Positions 8,318-15,822 of a DNA stretch of 46,391 nt are shown here, piece by piece. The DNA comes from Methanobacteriota archaeon (GTDB taxonomy: Archaea > Thermoplasmatota > Thermoplasmata > Methanomassiliicoccales > Methanomassiliicoccaceae), in assembly GCA_012519255.1 (NCBI GenBank), contig JAAYQQ010000104.1, positions 1 through 46,391 of the forward strand. The letters run 5' to 3'. A program made the translations under genes and the position numbers. Within the stretch, counting starts at the first letter, position 1, and the number at the start of each line of letters is the position of its first letter. The notes beneath the pieces are model-generated. The model had not been told where the DNA came from, made no database searches, and worked only from the letters and a program-made list of their open reading frames with translations.

Positions 8318-8626
8318 TCAGCCGAACAGTGCGCTAAGGCCTGCAGCGGCTTCTTCCTCGCTGACCTCGGGCTTCTTCTCTTCTTCCTTTTTCTCTTCTT
8401 CCTTCTTCTCCTCAGCTGGGGCAGCGGCAGGGGCCGCGGCAACGGGGGCGACAGCAGCAGAGGCGATGGCCTCATCGATGTCGATACCTTCGAGGGACGC
8501 GGTCACAGCCTTTATCCTGGCAGCATCCGGCTCGACGCCGGCGCCCTTCAGGACATTGGCGATCTCTTCCTCGCTAACGGTCTTACCAGCGGCGTGAAGA
8601 ACTAAGGCGCTGTATATGTATTCCAT
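8318..8626 (-). CDS. rpl12: Ribosomal protein P1 (archaeal L12), 50S stalk
   Basis: This is a 102-residue stalk protein: N-terminal dimerisation domain '[22 protein letters not shown]', Ala/Pro hinge ('[16 protein letters not shown]') and the acidic C-terminal factor-binding tail '[13 protein letters not shown]'. It binds the P0 C-terminal helices as dimers and recruits elongation factors. The track begins six codons earlier; I chose ATG 8626 because GGAGG lies 7 nt before it and the family begins M-E-Y-I-Y. It is the last gene of the L1-P0-P1 operon. The last about 20 residues are almost identical to the end of P0 at both protein and DNA level. Confidence 0.97.
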   Translation of the reverse strand: MEYIYSALVLHAAGKTVSEEEIANVLKGAGVEPDAARIKAVTASLEGIDIDEAIASAAVAPVAAAPAAAPAEEKKEEEKKEEEKKPEVSEEEAAAGLSALFG

Positions 8627-8650
8627 TTTCATTCCTCCATTCACTTTCGT

Positions 8651-9655
8651 TCAATCAAATAGAGCACTAAGGCCTGCAGCGGCTTCTTCCTCGCTGACCT
8701 CGGGCTTCTTCTCTTCTTCCTTCTTCTCTTCGGCCTCCTTCTCCGGGGGCGCTGGGGCGGCAGAGGCCTTGGCGGCCAACTGCTGCTTCAACCTATCGTC
8801 CTCAAGTCCTGGAACGTGAGAGGCAATGGCGAGCATTTCCGCGTTCGCCTTGGCCAGGAGAAGTTTGATATTGTCCTTTGTGGGGATGGCAGCCTCCATA
8901 CTTACGGCATTGGCCTCGCGATACGCCTTAGCCAGCAGCTGTGTGATCGTCTGCTTGGTTGGGTATGCGATACTGACGCCGAGAGCGATGGCATTGCGAG
9001 CCCCAGTGGCTAATAGAGATGGATAATAGTCGGCTGGTATGTCCAGGACATCCTTCTTGTATAGAATACCGTCCTCGAACGCGGCCAATAGATCCATTCC
9101 AATTATCATGGGCAAGATCTCTAGTTTGGGAAGGATCTTGGCAAGCCCCTCTGGGACCTCCTCACCCTTCTTCACCATGACCTTGTCCTTGCGGATAATG
9201 ATCTTGCCACCTTCAATGGCAGCAGGGATGCCCGCCTTCTGCAGTTCGCCTACAATCGGGCCGGGCTTGAAGGGCGTCTCGCCCCCCTTTACTACAATAT
9301 CCTCGGGCGCGATATCGCCGGGCTTGGCGGGTGCCTTGGCCTTGGTGGCCTCCATCTGCTGGAACAACTTGAAGGGATTAGTGGGCGTGGCCACTATGGC
9401 GCACTGACCACTTATCATTGGCTTGATCTGCTCAAGTCCCGGTTTCTGCTTGGCCGCCTCATCGATGGCGATATGCATTAGCCTGTTACGGCTCATCATG
9501 ATCGTGGCATCTTTGGCCCTCATCCCCTGTCGCATGAGCTGCATCTGTGGAGATGGGATGCCGTGGACGTCGACAATGGCCACAACTGGGCTATTCACCA
9601 TGACATCGGCGATCTTCTTGACCCGTTCCTTCTTCCATGCTGCAACGTGTGCCAT
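8651..9655 (-). CDS. rplP0: Ribosomal protein P0 (archaeal L10)
   Basis: The 334-residue stalk base protein has an N-terminal rRNA-binding domain ('VAAWKKERVKKIADVM' start, 'SRNRLMHIAIDEA'), the archaeal/eukaryal insertion domain (about residues 105-180, with 'GPIVGELQKAGIPAAIEGG'), C-terminal helices that hold P1 dimers, and the acidic tail '[13 protein letters not shown]'. It anchors the stalk on 23S rRNA helices 42-44 next to L11. The start ATG 9655 lies 11 nt after the rpl1 stop with the SD inside 'TAGGAGGG'. It is followed by L12 24 nt downstream, the conserved L1-P0-P1 order. Confidence 0.97.
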   Translation of the reverse strand: MAHVAAWKKERVKKIADVMVNSPVVAIVDVHGIPSPQMQLMRQGMRAKDATIMMSRNRLMHIAIDEAAKQKPGLEQIKPMISGQCAIVATPTNPFKLFQQMEATKAKAPAKPGDIAPEDIVVKGGETPFKPGPIVGELQKAGIPAAIEGGKIIIRKDKVMVKKGEEVPEGLAKILPKLEILPMIIGMDLLAAFEDGILYKKDVLDIPADYYPSLLATGARNAIALGVSIAYPTKQTITQLLAKAYREANAVSMEAAIPTKDNIKLLLAKANAEMLAIASHVPGLEDDRLKQQLAAKASAAPAPPEKEAEEKKEEEKKPEVSEEEAAAGLSALFD

Positions 9656-9666
9656 TCAAGACCCTC

Positions 9667-10305
9667 CTACAGCACCCTCTCCGACGGGCCCATGGTTGTT
9701 TTTACGTAGGCCGAGTCGATGTTCATTCTTCCCTTTTCAAGCTTAACAGTCACTCTCTTGAGGATGGTCTCGATATTCTCTGCCAGCTGTTCAGGGCTCA
9801 TCTCCACCGTGCCCACCGGAGCCTGGAAGGTTCTCCTGTTCCTAGTTCGTATGGAAACAGTCTTCCGAAGACTCTCTATCATGGGCGCGGGGTCGTCGCC
9901 AGGTAGTATGGGTTTGGGCATCTTGCCCCTGGGAGCTAGAACGATACCCAACCTCTTACCGATCTGGGGCATGAGGGGGGCCTCGGCGATGAAATAATCG
10001 ACCTGAGAGGCCACCTTCTTGGCTTGTTTCTTGTCGTCAGCAATCTCCCCAAGTTCCTCGGGGGTGATGACAAGATCGGCGACGCCTTTGGCCTTTTCAG
10101 CCAGTTCTGCGCCTCCGATAACACAAACCTTCAAGGCCTTGCCGTGACCATGTGGCAGAATGATATCTTCCTGTATCCTGTTCTTTGGAACAGACAGGTC
10201 TACATCCTTGAGGTTGATGGCCAAATCAACAGATTCCCTGAAATTCCTTTTAGGGGACGATTCCAGGGCCTTTTTGACGGCCACTATAGTTGTCTTATCT
10301 ACCAA
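9667..10305 (-). CDS. rpl1: Ribosomal protein L1
   Basis: The 212-residue protein is normal length for archaeal L1, with 'NFRESVDLAINLKDVDLSVPKNR' at the N-terminus, 'GIVLAPRGKMPKPI' in the middle domain and 'GTVEMSPEQLAENIE' near the C-terminus. It binds 23S rRNA at the L1 stalk and in many prokaryotes represses its own mRNA. The start is TTG 10305, six to seven nt after GGAGGA. The gene ends in TAG, and reading through would run into the P0 gene, so this TAG must act as stop. A dedicated TATA box and a structured leader precede it, separate from rpl11. Confidence 0.97.
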   Translation of the reverse strand: MVDKTTIVAVKKALESSPKRNFRESVDLAINLKDVDLSVPKNRIQEDIILPHGHGKALKVCVIGGAELAEKAKGVADLVITPEELGEIADDKKQAKKVASQVDYFIAEAPLMPQIGKRLGIVLAPRGKMPKPILPGDDPAPMIESLRKTVSIRTRNRRTFQAPVGTVEMSPEQLAENIETILKRVTVKLEKGRMNIDSAYVKTTMGPSERVL

Positions 10306-10316
10306 TCAAATTCCTC

Positions 10317-10349
10317 CTGTAGTGCAAGCGAGCCAATGCTCTCCTACAG
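10317..10349 (-). promoter_or_regulatory. Structured leader of the L1 operon, candidate L1 autoregulatory site
   Basis: On the transcript, CUGUAG and CUACAG pair to form an outer 6-bp helix, GAGC and GCUC form an inner 4-bp helix closed by a 4-nt loop, and an asymmetric internal loop (GA on one side, GCUUGCA on the other) joins them. Two short helices around an asymmetric loop is the general shape of L1 binding sites in rRNA and in methanogen L1 mRNAs. The ribosome binding site GGAGG overlaps the foot of the outer helix, so binding could block initiation. Known of the family: feedback by L1. Inferred: that this is such a site. Confidence 0.5.
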
Positions 10350-10374
10350 TGCGAGGTTCCTAAACTAAGATATG

Positions 10375-10383
10375 CTTTTTAAA
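10375..10383 (-). promoter_or_regulatory. TATA box of the L1-P0-P1 operon
   Basis: TTTAAAAAG on the minus strand, within AAAGTTTAAAAAGC, sits about 25 nt before the start of the structured leader and about 70 nt before the rpl1 start codon. It separates L1-P0-P1 from the rpl11 transcript. Confidence 0.6.
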
Positions 10384-10402
10384 CTTTGTGGAAGGGGGGA
10401 CC

Positions 10403-10420
10403 CTCGCTTTACTCAGCGAG
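10403..10420 (-). repeat. Hairpin straddling the rpl11 stop codon
   Basis: CTCGCT and AGCGAG can pair around a 6-nt loop that contains the TAA stop of rpl11. It is followed by GGGUCCCCCC rather than a U tract, so it is a weak terminator candidate; RNA processing or stability is another option. Confidence 0.3.
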
Positions 10421-10888
10421 GTGTTGGTCGAACTTGCCGGCCAGGATATCTTCGCGAATCGCTTTTGGATCCACTCCTTCCACGTTCACTCCCATAGATG
10501 TGCAGGTTCCTATGACCTCGAGCACCTTTCGCTTGAGGTCCTTTCCCATAAGGGAATCCCCCTTCATCTGTGCAACCTTGATCGCCTGTTCCATGCTGAG
10601 ATTCCCAACCTTGATGGAAGGTGCGGCGCCAGAGCCTTTCTCTATTCCTAGCTCCTTGGTTATGAGCGAGGAGGTTGGTGGGGTTCCGACCTTGATCTCG
10701 AAGTCTTTGGTCTTTGGATCGATGGAGATCTTGACTGGGACCTTCATCCCATCGAACGCTTTGGTCTTGGCATTGATCTCCTGGACGACCTTGGGAATAT
10801 TCACTCCCAGCGGGCCCAACGCAGGGCCCAGGGGCTGACCAGGGGTGGCTTTGCCTCCCTCTACTAGTACTTCAACTACATCTGTCAT
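10409..10888 (-). CDS. rpl11: Ribosomal protein L11
   Basis: The product (159 aa from ATG 10888) has the proline-rich N-terminal domain ('GGKATPGQPLGPALGPLGVN') and the rRNA-binding C-terminal domain with 'QMKGDSLMGKDLKRKVLEVIGTCTSMGV'. It forms the GTPase-associated centre with P0. The track's GTG start three codons upstream is less likely because the SD GAGGTG includes that GTG and is correctly spaced from the ATG. It lies 21 nt downstream of spt5, in the conserved secE-spt5-L11 series. Confidence 0.97.
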   Translation of the reverse strand: MTDVVEVLVEGGKATPGQPLGPALGPLGVNIPKVVQEINAKTKAFDGMKVPVKISIDPKTKDFEIKVGTPPTSSLITKELGIEKGSGAAPSIKVGNLSMEQAIKVAQMKGDSLMGKDLKRKVLEVIGTCTSMGVNVEGVDPKAIREDILAGKFDQHLAE

Positions 10889-10909
10889 AAAGAACACCTC
10901 TCTCTATCG

Positions 10910-11782
10910 TTACCTATCTTTCTCAAGCACCCGGACATGGTCCCCGCGCACCGTCACCGGAATGGGAACCATGGCCTCGAACAGTTCCACCGTGATCTCT
11001 TCCTTGGCCTCGTCGATCTGCTGTACCCGGGCCTTCTCTCCCTTGAATGGGCCGGCCACAAGCTCGACGACGTCCCCCTCAGTGATCCCGGAGACCAATG
11101 GTTTGGGGGCGAGATAATGATCAATTTCTTCATAGGTGGTCTCACCATCTACGAAGCTGTGTGCTCTGCGCACACCCCTCACCGTCTCGCGCAGTTTTTC
11201 TGTATTCATTCCCTCGATGAGCACATATCCTCGCAGGTTTGTAGGGGAAAGGATAGCAGAGACATCCGACTTACCTGCCTTGGCTCGGCTGGAAATGTCA
11301 TCAGCAACATTCTTCTCATGACCGATGGATGTTTTGAGAGCTAGGATGGATTGCCTCGCTTCTGCGACATACTGAACCTGGTCGCAGTCTGTAGGGCAAT
11401 CTACCATGCACGCTTCCAGATCGATCATTACCTTATCCTTGTAAGAGGAACCTATGGGGGCGTGGGCCTCTAGGCGGAGATCCTTAGGCTGGGACCCCTC
11501 CAGGAAGAACTCGAACTCCTCTGTGGACTGGGAAGAGTGATTGTCATAAAGGGATGTACCTGTAGAATCGAACAGCCTTATGCTCCACTCCGCTGCATCA
11601 GCAGGGACCAGGGTAAGGTGTATCTTCATGCGCACCTTCTTCCTGGAATCCTCCTTACACTTGAGCTGGAGGCCCCAGCTGGTTGAACCTGAAGCGGGGA
11701 CCTTAGCCTCCACTCCCCTTTCCACGAATGATATCCTACCACTGGCCTCTTCAGAGGTCGCGGTTTGAAGGTCTTGAGTCAT
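10910..11782 (-). CDS. spt5: Transcription elongation factor Spt5 (NusG) with N-terminal extension
   Basis: The C-terminal half is ordinary archaeal Spt5: an NGN domain (about residues 140-225, with 'SPTNLRGYVLIEGMN' and 'VRGVRRAHSFV') and a KOW domain ('ITEGDVVELVAGPFKGEKARVQ'). It clamps RNA polymerase with Spt4 and increases processivity. Archaeal Spt5 is usually about 150 residues; this one is 290. The extra 130 or so N-terminal residues look like a beta-sandwich ('SWGLQLKCKEDSRKKVRMKI', 'WSIRLFDSTGTSLYDNHS') plus a short Cys-containing segment ('DLEACMVDCPTDCDQ') before the NGN. There is no signal peptide. ATG 11782 is preferred over TTG 11791. Neighbours secE and rpl11 are the conserved ones, so the extension has not displaced the usual role. 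Confidence 0.92.
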   Translation of the reverse strand: MTQDLQTATSEEASGRISFVERGVEAKVPASGSTSWGLQLKCKEDSRKKVRMKIHLTLVPADAAEWSIRLFDSTGTSLYDNHSSQSTEEFEFFLEGSQPKDLRLEAHAPIGSSYKDKVMIDLEACMVDCPTDCDQVQYVAEARQSILALKTSIGHEKNVADDISSRAKAGKSDVSAILSPTNLRGYVLIEGMNTEKLRETVRGVRRAHSFVDGETTYEEIDHYLAPKPLVSGITEGDVVELVAGPFKGEKARVQQIDEAKEEITVELFEAMVPIPVTVRGDHVRVLEKDR

Positions 11783-11807
11783 TTTAATCAATTCCAGTGA
11801 TTTGCAT

Positions 11808-12032
11808 TTAGCCGAAATAGCCAGGCAGGACGTTCATGAGCAGATAGATAAGGAATCCTAGGCCTCCGATTATCAAGAGACCTAGACCCGTGATCTGCAT
11901 CACCTTTATGTATTCCTCAGTGGTGGGCTTGCGAGCCATTCTGATGACTCTTCCATATTTGCCCTTACCAATTCTCTTGGTCCGGTCCTCGATCCTGTGC
12001 TGCATCTCCCAGGATTTATCCACTATGTCCAT
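11808..12032 (-). CDS. secE: Preprotein translocase subunit SecE (Sec61 gamma)
   Basis: This is a 74-residue tail-anchored protein: an amphipathic charged N-terminal half ('DRTKRIGKGKYGRVIRMARKPTTEEYIKVMQITG') followed by a single membrane helix ('LGLLIIGGLGFLIYLLMNVL'). It clamps SecY in the cytoplasmic membrane. It lies between ftsZ and spt5 in the order ftsZ-secE-spt5-L11, the common euryarchaeal arrangement. ATG 12032 is 43 nt after the ftsZ stop. The gene ends in TAA. Confidence 0.95.
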   Translation of the reverse strand: MDIVDKSWEMQHRIEDRTKRIGKGKYGRVIRMARKPTTEEYIKVMQITGLGLLIIGGLGFLIYLLMNVLPGYFG

Positions 12033-12075
12033 GTCACACCATCTCAGGACTGTAAGTTTCTATGATTAAAGACAT

Positions 12076-13179
12076 CTACTTAATAAAATCGACGTCTACT
12101 ATCTTTGAGGTCCTCTCTCTCTGTGGGCCGATGATGTTTTTGGACTTTACTCCGGTTATTACGACCATGACTCGAACGGCCTCTTCCAGGGCAGGATCGA
12201 CCGCGGCACCCCAGATGATACGGGCATTCGGTGACACCTTGGACTGGATAATTTGTGCGACCCTCTCCGCCTCGGCGATGGTCATACTCTCTCCACCGGT
12301 GACGTTGACCAATGCTCCAGTGGCTCCGGAGATGTCCACGTCGATCAAGGGAGAGTTTATAGCCTCGTTGACGGCGACATCTATGCGATCCTCTTCCTCA
12401 GACTCGCCCAGTCCGATCATGGCCACACCTGCGCCCTTCATGATAGTCTTGAGGTCGTTAAAGTCCAGGTTCACCAGTCCAGGCTTGGTGATGAGCTCGG
12501 TGATGCCCTTTATTGCTCTAACCAGCACCTCATCGGCAACCTTGAAGGCGGCGTTAAGGGCGAGCCGGGGACACAGCTCGATCAATTTGTCGTTGGGAAT
12601 AACAATTACAGTATCGGCGCTGTTGCGCAATCTCTCCAATCCCCACTCTGCATTCTCTGAGCGAATGACTCCCTCAGCCTTGAATGGATATGTAACCACT
12701 GCAACGGTCAAGGCGCCCATGTCCTTGGCGATCTTGGCCACGTAGGGGGCGGAACCAGTGCCCGTCCCTCCTCCCATGCCCGCGGTCACGAAAACGATAT
12801 CTGCGCCAGTGAGGAGTTTCCGAATCTCATTCTCTGCTTCCCTGGCCGCCTCCTCGCCTACCTGCGGCAATGCGCCTGCTCCCAGACCACGAGTGGCTCG
12901 GCGGCCCAATAATATCTTATGGGGAGATCGGACGGCCAAAAGGTGCTGCGCGTCAGTGTTGGCAGCATAGATATCTGCTCCGGCGATACCCACTTCAGAT
13001 AGGCGATCGATTGTGTTGGCGCCCCCTCCACCGCAACCGATGATCTTGATATTAGTTTTCAAGCTCTCCAGTACCTTGATGAGCTCTTGATCGGCGGAGG
13101 ATAACTCCTGATAGGTCGGACCTACATCCCCACTCTGTGAACCAGCGCGGGATATGGCGTCGCTGAGGAATGATTTCAT
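12076..13179 (-). CDS. ftsZ: Cell division protein FtsZ, FtsZ1 type, tandem copy A
   Basis: The 367-residue tubulin-like GTPase has the nucleotide motifs '[14 protein letters not shown]' and '[12 protein letters not shown]' and the T7 catalytic loop 'NLDFNDLKTIMKGAG'. It polymerises into the division ring. The start is ATG 13179 after GGAGGG; the 18 extra codons in the track have no FtsZ similarity. The C-terminus 'VDVDFIK' matches that of copy B ('DVDIIR') and may be the peptide that binds a membrane tether such as SepF. It ends in TAG at the same place as copy B ends in TGA, so the TAG is a real stop. Location next to secE-spt5 is typical of FtsZ1. Confidence 0.95.
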   Translation of the reverse strand: MKSFLSDAISRAGSQSGDVGPTYQELSSADQELIKVLESLKTNIKIIGCGGGGANTIDRLSEVGIAGADIYAANTDAQHLLAVRSPHKILLGRRATRGLGAGALPQVGEEAAREAENEIRKLLTGADIVFVTAGMGGGTGTGSAPYVAKIAKDMGALTVAVVTYPFKAEGVIRSENAEWGLERLRNSADTVIVIPNDKLIELCPRLALNAAFKVADEVLVRAIKGITELITKPGLVNLDFNDLKTIMKGAGVAMIGLGESEEEDRIDVAVNEAINSPLIDVDISGATGALVNVTGGESMTIAEAERVAQIIQSKVSPNARIIWGAAVDPALEEAVRVMVVITGVKSKNIIGPQRERTSKIVDVDFIK

Positions 13180-13251
13180 GACAAGCCCTCCGGGGCGAAG
13201 CTCAGCACTAATAGTGATGAAGCGCCCGGGCAAGGGCTAACATACGTTGTT

Positions 13252-13262
13252 ACTTTTAAACT
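13252..13262 (-). promoter_or_regulatory. TATA box of ftsZ copy A
   Basis: AGTTTAAAAGT on the minus strand lies about 75 nt before the ftsZ copy A start. It shows that copy A can be transcribed separately from copy B, which ends about 200 nt upstream. The remaining intergenic DNA (about 280 nt in all) holds nothing else I recognise. Confidence 0.55.
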
Positions 13263-13460
13263 TTTGCGGATGTGCATTTGCGGACAAGTGGTCCGACAGC
13301 GTACTGGGATGAGCATTCGGCAACCGATGATAGTATTTGAGAACCACTCTCGCCGTTCTTGCATGGACCTCGTCATGATAGGTCGCTTAGCAAGATAGAA
13401 GGAAAGAAGGCCAAGGATCTCTCCCCAGCCTAGGGATTGCACTATGGTTGTTGGCCAGGC

Positions 13461-14591
13461 TCATCTGATTATATCTACATCAGTGTCCTTTAGACGACTA
13501 TTCTCAGAACTCCTACCCAATATCTGATTGGACTTTACTCCGGTTATTACGACCATGACTCTCATCTTGTCTTCCAGGGCAGGATCGACCGCGGCACCCC
13601 AGATGATACGGGCATTCGGTGACACCTTGGACTGGATGACCTCCGCGACCTTCTGCGCCTCAGAGATAGACATATCTGCCCCTCCCACCACGTTGACCAG
13701 TACTCCAGTGGCTCCGGAGATGTCCATGTCCAGTAATGGAGAGTTGAGGGCATCGTTGATCGCTTCGGTAGCGCGATCGTCGGCATCCTTGTCAGACTCG
13801 CCCAGTCCGATCATGGCCACACCTGCGCCTTTCATGATGGTCCTCACATCGTTAAAGTCCAGGTTCACCAGTCCAGGCTTGGTGATGAGCTCGGTGATGC
13901 CTTTTATGGCTCGCATGAGGACCTCATCGGCAACCTTGAAGGCGGCATTAATACTCAGGCGGGGACACAGCTCGATCAATTTGTCGTTGGGAATAACAAT
14001 TACAGTATCGGCGCTGTTGCGCAATCTCTCCAATCCCCACTCTGCATTTTCCATCCTGAGCCGCCCCTCGCCGCGGAACGGTAGAGTGGTCACGGCGACA
14101 GTCAATGCACCCATATCTTTGGCCTGCTTGGCCACGACAGCCGATGAGCCAGTACCGGTCCCGCCACCCATACCTGCAGTCACGAAGACGATATGAGCAT
14201 CAACAAGAGCTTTGCGCAGTTCATCTTCGGCTTCCCTGGCCGCCTCCTCGCCTACCTGCGGCAATGCGCCTGCTCCCAGACCACGAGTGGCTCGGCGGCC
14301 CAATAATATCTTATTTGGAGATCGAACGGCCAAAAGATGCTGCGCGTCAGTGTTGGCAGCATATAGCTCGGCCCCTACAATGCCTTCCTGGGCAATCCGG
14401 TTGATGGTGTTGCATCCACCTCCACCGCAACCGATGATCTTGATATTTGTTTTTAGCGTCTGGAGCAGTTCCAGCAGGTCAGCGTCAACATCACTGGGCT
14501 GCTCAAATGTTGGCCTGGCTGATGACGTGGGTGCGTATTGAGCACCGACAGGGTCTTCTCTAGCCAGGGCGTCTTCGACCAAAGATTTCAT
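13461..14591 (-). CDS. ftsZ: Cell division protein FtsZ, FtsZ1 type, tandem copy B
   Basis: This is a 376-residue FtsZ with the same motifs as copy A: '[14 protein letters not shown]', '[12 protein letters not shown]' and T7 loop '[15 protein letters not shown]'. All residues needed for GTP binding and hydrolysis look present, so this is not a decayed copy. The N-terminal 45 residues differ from copy A and are Pro/Ser/Ala-rich. Two DNA blocks of at least 85 nt are identical between the genes. The start ATG 14591 follows GGGATG; a TATA-like TTATTTAATA lies about 50 nt upstream. Both copies may co-polymerise, or one may modulate the other; nothing in the sequence decides. Confidence 0.95.
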   Translation of the reverse strand: MKSLVEDALAREDPVGAQYAPTSSARPTFEQPSDVDADLLELLQTLKTNIKIIGCGGGGCNTINRIAQEGIVGAELYAANTDAQHLLAVRSPNKILLGRRATRGLGAGALPQVGEEAAREAEDELRKALVDAHIVFVTAGMGGGTGTGSSAVVAKQAKDMGALTVAVTTLPFRGEGRLRMENAEWGLERLRNSADTVIVIPNDKLIELCPRLSINAAFKVADEVLMRAIKGITELITKPGLVNLDFNDVRTIMKGAGVAMIGLGESDKDADDRATEAINDALNSPLLDMDISGATGVLVNVVGGADMSISEAQKVAEVIQSKVSPNARIIWGAAVDPALEDKMRVMVVITGVKSNQILGRSSENSRLKDTDVDIIR

Positions 14592-14703
14592 AGTGCATCC
14601 CTTGAGCGTAGTAATCGTAATTTTAGGTATTAAATAATTATTGACCAGAGGTAAGCAATGGCAAAAATGAATATATGCTCCCTAGGGGATAGCCAGGAGC
14701 ATG

Positions 14704-14976
14704 ATGGTACGGGCGGAGGCAAGGTTCATTGGTCTGGTCCAAGGAGTCTATTTTAGAGCCTACACGGTGAAGTTCGCCCGGCGGCGCGATCTCACCGGCT
14801 GGGTACGAAACCTTGAAGATGGGACGGTGGAAGCAGTGTTCGAGGGAACAAGAGAAGATATCTTAGAAGTCGTCCGCCAGCTACGAGAGGACCATCCATA
14901 TGCCAGGGTAGATGATCTGGAGATCAACTGGCTGCCTGCCACTGGAAAGTTTAGCTCCTTTGATATACATTATTGA
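14704..14976 (+). CDS. acyP: Acylphosphatase
   Basis: This 90-residue protein has the full acylphosphatase signature: phosphate-cradle 'GLVQGVYFRAYTVKFA' with the catalytic Arg, and 'GWVRNLEDGTVEAVFEG' with the catalytic Asn. It hydrolyses acyl phosphates such as acetyl- or carbamoyl-phosphate in the cytosol. The second of two tandem ATGs (14704) is better spaced from AGGAG than 14701. Its TGA stop directly abuts the stop codon of the convergent TatD-like gene, with no spacer. Confidence 0.93.
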   Translation: MVRAEARFIGLVQGVYFRAYTVKFARRRDLTGWVRNLEDGTVEAVFEGTREDILEVVRQLREDHPYARVDDLEINWLPATGKFSSFDIHY

Positions 14977-15822
14977 TCAGAGCACCTCTATGGAAACTCC
15001 ATAAGTCTTCTCGGGGAGATCCTTATGAACGCGCCAGGCAACGGCCTCGTCCATCTGCCCAGAGGCAAGGAACGCCTTTGTACGTTTGGGCACAGTGGTG
15101 ATGTTCATGACTGCTCCAGGCCGGGAAGGATCATCGAGGAAATCTGTCTCCATAAGGAAGCGGTCTCCCTTGGACAGGGCTTCTCTCATAGCGCTGCGGC
15201 TGGCCAATATCGATGGAACCAAGCCATAATTCTCATCTTCTCTTACCAGGGGTGAGGAATAGTGTTTGATCACTTTGTTTCTCTCCAATCCTGCCCGGTC
15301 AGCCATGGCAGCAAGCTCGGCCATTACTTGTGGAGTGCCCGATTCAGTGTGCAAGATGACTGGACAAGACGCTTCAGCTGCCAGCTCCATACCGTAGTAG
15401 AGAATGTCATTAGAAGCCTCCCAGATCTCTGAGCTTACCGGGAAGTGGGGTCGCCCGATCTCTCCAATCCCCACAGCCTCTTTTTCCAGCACCAGGTTCT
15501 GAGCCGCCTCCAAACCTTTCTTCATAATGTCTACACCCATCTCCAGTCCGTGTCTTTCTGCCAACCCAAGCAGCAGGACAGGATAGGGTCCCAGAGCGAC
15601 GAACACTCTGGTTTTACAGGTTTCATTGGCCTTCTTGGCCAGCTTAAGGGTGATCTCATAGGAGGTCCGGAAATCCTCACCTTTGACAATAGGGACCTCT
15701 TCATATGGGCTATGGCACAGCACGGCATGGGTGCCGCCGGCCCTGTAAAAATCAGCAAGGGCCACTAACCCTCGCCCATGGGGCTGGAGGTGAATATGAT
15801 TGTCTAATATGGGAATCTTCAG
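14977..15822 (-). CDS. TatD-related metal-dependent hydrolase (archaeal, TIM barrel), non-canonical start
   Basis: The product is an archaeal TatD-like amidohydrolase-fold protein (COG1099 type): 'EKEAVGIGEIGRPHFP', 'SCPVILHTESG', 'KVIKHYSSP' and 'FLMETDFLDDP' supply the usual Glu, His and Asp metal ligands. The track starts at GTG 15765, which loses the first metal motif. Reading upstream in frame gives 'KIPILDNHIHLQPHGRG', the expected H-x-H. Between this and an upstream in-frame TAG there is no ATG, GTG or TTG; CTG 15822 is the best candidate and overlaps the TBP stop as CTGA. Translation is probably coupled to tbp. Substrate unknown; nuclease activity is known only for some family members. 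Confidence 0.8.
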   Translation of the reverse strand: MKIPILDNHIHLQPHGRGLVALADFYRAGGTHAVLCHSPYEEVPIVKGEDFRTSYEITLKLAKKANETCKTRVFVALGPYPVLLLGLAERHGLEMGVDIMKKGLEAAQNLVLEKEAVGIGEIGRPHFPVSSEIWEASNDILYYGMELAAEASCPVILHTESGTPQVMAELAAMADRAGLERNKVIKHYSSPLVREDENYGLVPSILASRSAMREALSKGDRFLMETDFLDDPSRPGAVMNITTVPKRTKAFLASGQMDEAVAWRVHKDLPEKTYGVSIEVL

